A stretch of DNA of 12,160 nt from Bdellovibrionales bacterium. Its GTDB lineage: Bacteria; Bdellovibrionota; Bdellovibrionia; Bdellovibrionales; UBA840. The position numbers and the translations under genes were made by a program. The notes beneath the pieces were generated by a model. The model saw nothing but the letters and a program-made list of their open reading frames with translations. It searched no databases and was not told where the DNA came from. Shown piece after piece: positions 6,424 to 12,160 of this stretch (its first letter is position 1; every line of letters starts with the position of its first letter). The stretch lies in contig JAGRAL010000188.1 in the NCBI GenBank assembly GCA_020434605.1, positions 1 to 12,160 of the forward strand, read 5' to 3'.

Positions 6424-7305
6424 TTATAAGAACTTTACTTCGGTTTTTAGTTCGATATTAAATTTTTCTTTTACGGTTTTTTGTATATGAGATATCAATG
6501 CAACAAAATCAGAAGCTTTTGCATTGCCCAGGTTTACTAAAAAATTTGCATGCTTTAAAGAAACCTGTGCATCTCCAATTTGGTAACCCTTTAAACCGCT
6601 ATCTTGAATCAAGCGGCCCGCAGAGTTTCCAGGAGGGTTTACAAAGGTGGATCCGCAAGAAGGCATCTCTAAAGGCTGTCTGTCTTTTCTAGTTTTTGCA
6701 AACATAGCTGCTTTATCTTTTATAGTCTTATCAATGTCAGCCAGTGACCAAGAAAATCCAGCTCTCACAATAATTCCCGGTTCCCACCCAAGGCAGTGAC
6801 GATATGACCATTGTAATTGTGATTTTTCAAAGCGAATAATTTGACCGTCTCTTAAAACTTCTACCCAATCCGTCATCTCATGAAACTCACGAGGAGTCAT
6901 CTGCTCTGCGATTCCTGCGTTCATGACAATACCACCACCAACATCGCCGGGAAGCCCTGACAAAAAAATCCCTGGAGGTAGATTTTCTTTAATAAAAGCT
7001 TTTGCCAAAGAAAACTTTGGCTCTCCTGCCATGGCTGTAATTACAAATCGCTCTTTTGTTTTTTGAGTTTCTAAACCTTTAAATTTTTTAGTGCAAATCA
7101 CTAATCCTTTTAGTCCACTATCAGGAATTAGCACATTACTTCCGCTACCCAAGATAGTGATGGGAAGTCTTAAATCTTTTGCGTATTCTACAGCCTCGAT
7201 CATTTCATCTATTGTTTGCGGTAAACAAAAATGGTCGGCAGGACCTCCTATTTTCCAGGAGTTGTATTTTTTTAAATCTGTATTTCTATCTATCGCCAGG
7301 CTCAA
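6424..7305 (-). CDS. murB: UDP-N-acetylenolpyruvoylglucosamine reductase MurB
   Basis: MurB reduces UDP-GlcNAc-enolpyruvate with NADPH and FAD to UDP-MurNAc in the cytoplasm. The 293-residue product is full length for the shorter type of the family. The FAD-binding part shows YNSWKIGGPAD (14-24), ILGSGSNVLIPDSGLKG (51-67) and LSGLPGDVGGGIVMNAG (115-131). SYRH (167-170) carries the active-site Tyr-Arg pair. SCGSTFVNPPG (216-226) holds the catalytic proton donor Ser219, followed by AGRLIQDSGLKG and the C-terminal EVKFL with Glu289. Translation starts at a TTG inside the end of murC (20-nt overlap): a stop codon lies directly upstream in frame, GGAG is 7 nt away, and no Met follows before the conserved N-terminal motif. 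It is the last gene of the cluster here. Confidence 0.95.
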   Translation of the reverse strand: MSLAIDRNTDLKKYNSWKIGGPADHFCLPQTIDEMIEAVEYAKDLRLPITILGSGSNVLIPDSGLKGLVICTKKFKGLETQKTKERFVITAMAGEPKFSLAKAFIKENLPPGIFLSGLPGDVGGGIVMNAGIAEQMTPREFHEMTDWVEVLRDGQIIRFEKSQLQWSYRHCLGWEPGIIVRAGFSWSLADIDKTIKDKAAMFAKTRKDRQPLEMPSCGSTFVNPPGNSAGRLIQDSGLKGYQIGDAQVSLKHANFLVNLGNAKASDFVALISHIQKTVKEKFNIELKTEVKFL

Positions 7306-8638
7306 CTAATAGCTCCATTCCTACTTTCCAAATATCCCCTGCTCCGAAGGTTACAAATACATCATTTTCTTGCAGCTCGGCTTTGGCAGTAGATAATGTT
7401 TCAGAATTATTTTTGCAGAAAAATTTATTCTTATGATTGATTTCGTTAAAAAGTTTTTCTCCGCTGATATCAAATGTGTTTTTTTCACCAGCTGCGTATA
7501 TCTCGTTTAATAACAGAACATCTGCTTCAACAAATGAAGTTAAAAAATCATGCCAACAAAGATGCGTTCTACTGTAACGATGCGGTTGAAAAGCAACAAC
7601 GATTCTGCGTCCAGGAAACTTCTCTTTAAATGCTGCTAGAGTTGCTTTAATTTCTGTAGGGTGATGAGCGTAGTCATCATAAATAGGTATATTATTTCTA
7701 TTACCTTTTAATTGAAAGCGTCTTCCTACACCGGTAAAGGTTTTTACTGCTTCCCCTGCTACCTCTAAAGATATGCCCGCCTCTTTACCAACTAATATTG
7801 CAGCCGTTGCATTGAGCGCATTGTGTTTACCTGGAAGTGCGACTTCAAATTCTACAAGCAGTTGATCTTGATGCATCAAAGAATATTTAGACTTCTCCCC
7901 AATCAGGCGGTAATCATTATCATCACTAAATCCGTAATAGATCACATTTTTCGGAAAGTTTGCTAGTGCTTTGCGAATTCTTTTATCATCGCCGCAAGCC
8001 AAAATCTTTCCATAAAATGGAACTTGTAAGGCAAAATTTCTAAATGCAGTTTCTAACTCAAAATCAGATTTATAAAAATCCATATGATCATTATCGATAT
8101 TTGTGATCACAGAAATTTCTGGTCGCAATTTTAAAAAGCTACCGTCGCTTTCATCCGCTTCTGCAATTAACCATTCTCCTAAACCCAGAAGCGCAGTGCT
8201 TTTAATAATATCAAGCCTTCCTCCAACAACAATCGTTGGTTTTAAGTTGGCTTGCATAAATACAGATGCAACAAGCGATGTAGTGGTTGTCTTACCGTGA
8301 CTTCCACCAATTGCAATACCACGCTTTAAAGACATAATTTCAGCTAAAACTTCTGCTCGTGGAATTACTGGAATTTTACTTTCTCTAGCCTCTAACATTT
8401 CTATATGATCAAATTTTACGGCACTAGAATATACAACAACGTCCGCTCCACTTAGTTGACCTTTCTTATGACCGATATAAACGTTTACTCCAAGGTCTCT
8501 TAGTCTTTCCGTGTTTGCATTTTCACTAAGGTCACTTCCCCAAACCTGGGCACCCATATTGTGTAGCACTTCAGCTAGGCCACACATACCCACTCCACCG
8601 ATACCGATAAAATATATTTTATGAGACGCTAAACGCAT
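7286..8638 (-). CDS. murC: UDP-N-acetylmuramate--L-alanine ligase MurC
   Basis: MurC uses ATP to add L-Ala to UDP-MurNAc, the first amino-acid step of the stem peptide, acting on the product of the neighbouring murB. The preferred product is 450 residues. It has an N-terminal UDP-binding Rossmann motif FIGIGGVGMCG (10-20) and VVVYSSAVK (67-75), the ATPase loop GGSHGKTTTTS (111-121), EADESDGSF (160-168), the NIDNDHMDFY stretch (180-189), GKHNALNATAA (270-280), and the C-terminal domain with YDDYAHHPTEI (320-330) and FQPHRYSRTH (350-359). The frame is open from a TTG at 8677, but ATG 8638 is better: it is preceded by AGGTG at 4 nt spacing, gives the family's normal N-terminus, and starts 7 nt after the murG stop. 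Its 3' end overlaps murB by 20 nt. Confidence 0.96.
   Translation of the reverse strand: MRLASHKIYFIGIGGVGMCGLAEVLHNMGAQVWGSDLSENANTERLRDLGVNVYIGHKKGQLSGADVVVYSSAVKFDHIEMLEARESKIPVIPRAEVLAEIMSLKRGIAIGGSHGKTTTTSLVASVFMQANLKPTIVVGGRLDIIKSTALLGLGEWLIAEADESDGSFLKLRPEISVITNIDNDHMDFYKSDFELETAFRNFALQVPFYGKILACGDDKRIRKALANFPKNVIYYGFSDDNDYRLIGEKSKYSLMHQDQLLVEFEVALPGKHNALNATAAILVGKEAGISLEVAGEAVKTFTGVGRRFQLKGNRNNIPIYDDYAHHPTEIKATLAAFKEKFPGRRIVVAFQPHRYSRTHLCWHDFLTSFVEADVLLLNEIYAAGEKNTFDISGEKLFNEINHKNKFFCKNNSETLSTAKAELQENDVFVTFGAGDIWKVGMELLVEPGDR
7313..7316 (-). promoter_or_regulatory. Ribosome binding site that fixes murB's TTG start
   Basis: On the minus strand GGAG lies 7 nt before TTG (7303-7305). 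The codon directly before that TTG is a TAG stop in the same frame, so no longer murB product is possible. The site is within the murC coding sequence, which suggests translational coupling. Confidence 0.7.
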
Positions 8639-8642
8639 ATAA

Positions 8643-8647
8643 CACCT
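8643..8647 (-). promoter_or_regulatory. Ribosome binding site supporting the murC start at 8638
   Basis: AGGTG on the minus strand ends 4 nt before the ATG at 8638 and overlaps the murG TAG stop (8646-8648). It favours this ATG over the upstream in-frame TTG at 8677, which lies deep in murG and would add 13 residues with no family counterpart. Confidence 0.55.
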
Positions 8648-9755
8648 ATAGCAGAGACTTATAGGAAATGTAATCAAGAAGTTTTTTAGCTATTTTTTCG
8701 GCAGAATCTTGATTGGCAAAGGCTGAAACCTTTTCCTCTATATTGCTGATTAGATTAGGATTCTCTGTAACTTGCTGTAAAATTTCACCTAATTTTTGTG
8801 GATTAAAGTCTTTTTGCTCTACTAATAGTGCTGCTCCTACATCACTTAGCCTTTTTGCATTAAGAACTTGATGGTTGTCCGCGGCCCAAGGTAGCGGCAC
8901 CAGTAATCCCGCCTTTTTACTTAAAGCAATTTCGGCAACCGTTGAGGCTCCTGCTCTACAGATCAAAAAGTCAGCCTTCGCTAACTCCTCTGGCATATTA
9001 TGTATAAACTCTCTAACATCCAATTTGATCTTAAAGTCTTTATACATTTTTTTAAATTTTTCGTAATCCGTAGACCCTATCTGATGTACAAACTCAATGG
9101 CTGCATACTTTTCATAGCCTTGTTCACCTGCATTTACTTTTGCTAAAAATGCATACACGATTTCATTGATAGCTCTCGCACCACTGCTGCCGCCAAAAAC
9201 TAAAACTCTAAAGCTATTAGACTTTTCAACCTTCACCGGCTTAAATCTCGTCGGAGTTCCATATTTATAAACTTTTTTAATCGCGAATAGCTCATCTTTA
9301 TCTGAAAAATTTAAAAAAATTAAGTTAGCACGTTTGCCAATAGTTCTAGTAACAAGGCCGGGGTGAGCATTCGCTTCCCATACAGCAAATGGAATCCCTA
9401 GCAGTCTTGCAGCAACTAGTGACGGAAACGAAGCATAGCCCCCAAATCCCATTACGATAGATGGCCTTAATCGTAACAGCAAAAAATAGGCTTTTAAAAA
9501 AGCCCAGGGTATTCCAAGTAGTGTGATTATTTTTTTTAGTGTACTGTTAACATTCAGTGGACCAATCGGCAGTAAGTAAAATGGATAACCTATTTTTAAC
9601 AAAATCGTTTTATCTAATGGGCGATCAGCACCTACAAATATAATCTTTAAATCTGGGTCGATTTTTTGTAAAGCTTGTGCAACTGCAAGGCCTGGATAGA
9701 TATGCCCACCAGTACCGCCGCCAGTTAAAATGATTTTGTTAGACTTTTTTTGCAT
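8646..9755 (-). CDS. murG: Undecaprenyldiphospho-muramoylpentapeptide beta-N-acetylglucosaminyltransferase MurG
   Basis: MurG moves GlcNAc from UDP-GlcNAc (made by GlmU) onto lipid I, giving lipid II at the inner face of the cytoplasmic membrane. The 369-residue product has the GT-B glycosyltransferase layout: glycine loop GGGTGGHIYPGLAVA (12-26) with the conserved His18, second loop GFGGYASFP (103-111), WEANAHPGL (126-134, matching the usual HEQN..G region), third loop GGSSGAR (188-194), and the UDP-GlcNAc site CRAGASTVAEIA (266-277) with Glu275 and AADNHQ (291-296). The stretch near residues 75-95 is hydrophobic, suiting membrane association. The ATG at 9755 is preferred over a TTG one codon upstream. 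The first 17 nt overlap the end of ftsW; murC follows after 7 nt. Confidence 0.96.
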   Translation of the reverse strand: MQKKSNKIILTGGGTGGHIYPGLAVAQALQKIDPDLKIIFVGADRPLDKTILLKIGYPFYLLPIGPLNVNSTLKKIITLLGIPWAFLKAYFLLLRLRPSIVMGFGGYASFPSLVAARLLGIPFAVWEANAHPGLVTRTIGKRANLIFLNFSDKDELFAIKKVYKYGTPTRFKPVKVEKSNSFRVLVFGGSSGARAINEIVYAFLAKVNAGEQGYEKYAAIEFVHQIGSTDYEKFKKMYKDFKIKLDVREFIHNMPEELAKADFLICRAGASTVAEIALSKKAGLLVPLPWAADNHQVLNAKRLSDVGAALLVEQKDFNPQKLGEILQQVTENPNLISNIEEKVSAFANQDSAEKIAKKLLDYISYKSLL

Positions 9756-10842
9756 CAATCGAGCTACGCTTAATATTTAATAATAATCCAAACAATATGG
9801 CGACACCTAAAAGAGAGCTACCACCGTAACTTAAAAATGGAAGTGTAATCCCTTTCGTAGGTAGTATACCCATTGTAACACCCATATTAATAAAAACTTG
9901 AAACGAAAAGCATGATACCAATCCAACCGCCACACACTGTTGAAATTTTGTCTTAGCCTGTATACTAATTTGCATCGATTTAAAAATAATGTAGGCGTAC
10001 AAACAAATTACAAAAAGTAGACCAATAAAACCCGTCTCTTCTGCCAAAACTGCTAGTGTAAAATCTGTGTGTGCTTCAGGTAAAAAGAATAGTTTACCTT
10101 GCCCTTGCCCAAGACCAACTCCAGTCACACCACCAGAATAAAAACTCATCATCGATTGAATCACTTGAAATCCAGAGCCACTAGCATCTGACCATGGATC
10201 AAAGAAAGTCATCAATCTAGCTCGCCTGTATGGTACTGCCCATATTAAACCAATAAAAAAGATAAAGGCAGTAGCAGTAGAAGCGAATATATATCGCCAC
10301 TTCATACCGTAAGAAAACAGAATAGATAAAATGGTAATACAACAGATTACAAAAGTTCCAAAGTCAGGTTGACGTAACAAGAGAACTATCGGAAGTAGAA
10401 AGTAAACTAACTTAATTAGATCCTTCCACCAGTTATCTTTTTGAAATTTATATTCTAAAAATAAAGAGGCCCATACAAGCGGAACAAATATCTTTAAAAT
10501 CTCTGAAGGTTGCAGTCTAAAAAATGGTAACTGCAACCATCTAGAAGCTCCGTTCACTTTAACAGCGATGGGTGAAACTAGCGTTGCAAGCATTAAAACT
10601 GTAAGCGGAATCCAGATCCACTTACTAAATTTTTCAATCCAGTCCCACGGTGTTTTGTAGACAATCAAAAATAATAGAGCAGATACACCGGCATACAATA
10701 GCTGTTTTTTAAAATAAAAGAGCCCATCATTATGGTTTTCAATGGCAAAAATATAACTAGCAGAATACACCTGCACTAAGCCTATGCCTAAAGCCAAAAA
10801 TAGAGCGAGTAAAAGCGGTTGATCAAGTTGATTGCGACGCAT
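9739..10842 (-). CDS. ftsW: SEDS-family septal peptidoglycan polymerase FtsW
   Basis: A multi-pass inner-membrane glycosyltransferase that polymerises lipid II at the division site together with a class B penicillin-binding protein. The 367-residue sequence is strongly hydrophobic, with about ten membrane segments. SEDS landmarks are NGASRWLQLP (97-106), RLQPSE (109-114), RQPDFGT (157-163), the large extracytoplasmic loop ending in LPEAHTDF (254-261) with Asp260 at the position proposed as catalytic, and the C-terminal GILPTKGITLPFLSYGGSS (325-343). The sequence alone hardly separates FtsW from RodA; the place between murD and murG decides for FtsW. No good Shine-Dalgarno precedes the ATG, and an in-frame TGA lies 18 nt upstream of the ATG, so it is the first start. 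It overlaps murG by 17 nt but is separated from murD by an unusual 149-nt gap. Confidence 0.94.
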   Translation of the reverse strand: MRRNQLDQPLLLALFLALGIGLVQVYSASYIFAIENHNDGLFYFKKQLLYAGVSALLFLIVYKTPWDWIEKFSKWIWIPLTVLMLATLVSPIAVKVNGASRWLQLPFFRLQPSEILKIFVPLVWASLFLEYKFQKDNWWKDLIKLVYFLLPIVLLLRQPDFGTFVICCITILSILFSYGMKWRYIFASTATAFIFFIGLIWAVPYRRARLMTFFDPWSDASGSGFQVIQSMMSFYSGGVTGVGLGQGQGKLFFLPEAHTDFTLAVLAEETGFIGLLFVICLYAYIIFKSMQISIQAKTKFQQCVAVGLVSCFSFQVFINMGVTMGILPTKGITLPFLSYGGSSLLGVAILFGLLLNIKRSSIDAKKV

Positions 10843-10848
10843 GTATAT

Positions 10849-10876
10849 ATGGTAACATCACCAAGTAGTGCGTCAA
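10849..10876 (-). promoter_or_regulatory. Weak candidate promoter directly before ftsW
   Basis: On the minus strand TTGACG (10876-10871, 5 of 6 to the -35 consensus) is followed after 16 nt by TACCAT (10854-10849, 4 of 6 to the -10). The predicted first base would be the A of the ftsW ATG, so the mRNA would be leaderless. This is motif matching only, and the -10 is poor. Confidence 0.25.
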
Positions 10877-10968
10877 AGAATATTGGGGTCTAGTTTCACT
10901 AACTAAGATTGTTGTTAATAATTAGCAGGCTTCAATACTTAACAAAAAATAAGTTGTAATGCACCGTG

Positions 10969-10988
10969 ACCCGGAAAAGGAACCGGGT
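10969..10988 (-). terminator. GC-rich hairpin in the murD-ftsW gap
   Basis: ACCCGG and CCGGGT form a 6-bp stem with an 8-nt loop, starting 3 nt after the murD stop codon. A partial T-run (TTATTTTTT on the minus strand, about 10944-10952) lies some 17-25 nt further on, too far for a classical intrinsic terminator. An overlapping alternative pairing (AAGG..CCTT, near 10978-10994) is also possible. It may weaken read-through from murD into ftsW or protect the upstream mRNA end. Confidence 0.35.
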
Positions 10989-10991
10989 ACC

Positions 10992-12160
10992 TTAAGAAAA
11001 TGTTTTTACTATTTTTTTATAGTAATTTCCACGCTCTTCATAGCTGTCAAACATATCAAAGCTTGGACAACCAGGGCTTAAAAGAACGGTGTCATTGATA
11101 CGAGATTTTTGGTATGCAATTAAAACTGCTTCCTCAAATGTTCCTATCAAGAAGGTTTGCGTGTGATCGCCTAAATCACGATTGATCTTTTCTTTTGCTT
11201 CACCCACTAGGATCAATGTTTTTACCTTTTGCTTGATAAACGGCGCTAAAGACTCAAAGCTCACGCCTGTTTCTTTACCACCCATTACTAAAATCACATT
11301 CTCTTCAAAAGAATCCAATGCTCTAGCTACTGCATGAACATTTGTTGCTTTAGAGTCATTGTAAAATAATACCCCACCAGCTTTACGAACGTACTCAATA
11401 CGATGCGGAAGACCCGGAAATTCATTAATTACTTGTTGGATCATTTCTGGTTTTGCACCAATTTCACGAACCGCCAAAATAGCTGCCATTAAGTTTTCAA
11501 TGCTGTGACGACCAACCATTTTGATTTCTTCTGTGCTGAAGTTTTCAATCTCAGGACCTACGCGTAAGCGAAGCTCATTTTTAATGTTAACAGCCCCACC
11601 AATATTCATAATTTGTGGCTCAAGAGCTGGTTTTCTAGAAAAGTATAGAATTCTACCTTTTTGAACAACCGGGTCTCTTGCTAAATCTACAACACGCTTA
11701 TCATCAGCATTTAAAATACTAGTTGTTTGATGATTTACATTTCTAAACACTCGACGCTTACAAGCAATGTAATTTTCCATAGTGCGGTGACGGTCAAAGT
11801 GATTTTCAGACAAGTTCATAAAAATAATATTACGTGGAGCAAACGTATCACAGTGCTCTAACTGAAAGCTAGAAACTTCACAGATAACATACTCTGCTCG
11901 CTCGCCTTTTCGCGCTTGTCTTACATATTCAATCAGCGGAGTTCCAAAGTTACCACCAAGCCAAGCCGTTACACCAGATAGGTTCAACATTTGTTCTATC
12001 AACTTACAAACTGTTGATTTACCGTTCGTCCCAGTAACAGCGATAATTGGCTCTTCAATAAATTGCGAAGCAAACTCAACATCTCCAGTTACCTTAACAC
12101 CATTTGATTTGGCATAATCAAAAATCTTTAGCTCAGGTGAAATACCTGGGCTCATAATAA
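10992..12160 (-). CDS. murD: UDP-N-acetylmuramoylalanine--D-glutamate ligase MurD (5' partial)
   Basis: MurD adds D-Glu to UDP-MurNAc-L-Ala using ATP, the step after MurC. The frame runs off the window edge: the ATG at 12155 is internal, because SPGISPEL matches residue ~71 of E. coli MurD, so about 70 residues of the UDP-binding domain are missing. Counting from that Met, the ATPase loop TGTNGKST is at 41-48, SSFQLE at 95-100, SENHFDRH at 116-123 (the usual form is D-H-M/L-D-R), Lys133 matches the carbamylated lysine, GRHSIEN is at 215-221, GLPHR at 248-252, NDSKATN at 266-272, and the C-terminal SPGCPSFDMFDSYEERGN replaces the common SPACASFD. It is the first visible gene of the minus-strand cell-wall cluster; mraY or murF would be expected next outside the window. 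Confidence 0.95.
   Translation of the reverse strand, partial: IMSPGISPELKIFDYAKSNGVKVTGDVEFASQFIEEPIIAVTGTNGKSTVCKLIEQMLNLSGVTAWLGGNFGTPLIEYVRQARKGERAEYVICEVSSFQLEHCDTFAPRNIIFMNLSENHFDRHRTMENYIACKRRVFRNVNHQTTSILNADDKRVVDLARDPVVQKGRILYFSRKPALEPQIMNIGGAVNIKNELRLRVGPEIENFSTEEIKMVGRHSIENLMAAILAVREIGAKPEMIQQVINEFPGLPHRIEYVRKAGGVLFYNDSKATNVHAVARALDSFEENVILVMGGKETGVSFESLAPFIKQKVKTLILVGEAKEKINRDLGDHTQTFLIGTFEEAVLIAYQKSRINDTVLLSPGCPSFDMFDSYEERGNYYKKIVKTFS

Noticed and set aside
6430..6453. GAACT...AGTTC pairing near the gcdH/murB junction as a terminator
   Set aside because: The stem is only 5 bp with a 14-nt loop and lies in murB codons; not convincing.
7179..7436. 85-codon plus-strand frame across the murB/murC junction
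   Set aside because: It is antisense to two well-supported genes and has no recognisable protein character.
8622..8628. Second TGAGACG half-site
   Set aside because: It is a single half-site inside murC; a 7-mer is expected by chance about once or twice in a window of this size counting both strands.
12153..12155. ATG as the start of murD
   Set aside because: It encodes the Met before the conserved internal SPGI motif; about 70 N-terminal residues lie outside the window.

Overview
The window is AT-rich, densely coded bacterial chromosome. It holds ten protein genes, two of them cut by the window edges, and no RNA genes, insertion sequences or CRISPR arrays that I can see. The protein set is that of a Gram-negative bacterium with a peptidoglycan wall: a murD-ftsW-murG-murC-murB run, GlmU/GlmS, and an acyl-CoA catabolic pair. 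The overall look (AT-rich, dcw-type cluster beside amino-acid/fatty-acid catabolism, a small secreted protein with no recognisable family) would fit a Bdellovibrionota/deltaproteobacterium-like organism. That placement is inference from composition and gene style, not proof.

Left part, + strand: glmU (5' end missing) and glmS lie 3 nt apart and form the hexosamine unit that leads to UDP-GlcNAc. A perfect 9-bp hairpin follows glmS. A 240-270 nt intergenic region then leads to a gene for a small exported protein of unknown function. This region is the most interesting part of the window. It carries an exact match to the sigma-54 -24/-12 consensus (TGGCAC-N5-TTGCT) and, about 90 bp upstream of the predicted start of transcription, a perfect 7-bp dyad placed where an enhancer-binding activator would normally sit.

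Middle part, + strand: a thiolase closely resembling the mitochondrial ACAA2 type overlaps by 1 nt with a glutaryl-CoA dehydrogenase. Together they suggest degradation of lysine/tryptophan-derived glutaryl-CoA and of acyl-CoAs to acetyl-CoA. The dehydrogenase runs tail-to-tail into murB with a single base between the stop codons.

Right part, - strand: murD (5' end missing), ftsW, murG, murC and murB, in the order of a classical dcw cluster. From ftsW to murB the genes overlap or nearly touch. Between murD and ftsW there is an unusual 149-nt gap with a GC-rich hairpin. The cluster stops at murB; no ddl, ftsQ, ftsA or ftsZ follows within the window.

Functionally, GlmS and GlmU make UDP-GlcNAc. 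MurB, MurC and MurD convert UDP-GlcNAc-derived precursors to the UDP-MurNAc-peptide. MurG adds GlcNAc to make lipid II, and FtsW polymerises lipid II at the septum. Several start codons needed correction: glmU and murD continue past the window edges, murC starts at 8638, murG at 9755, murB uses TTG at 7305, and the secreted protein probably starts at 3426.
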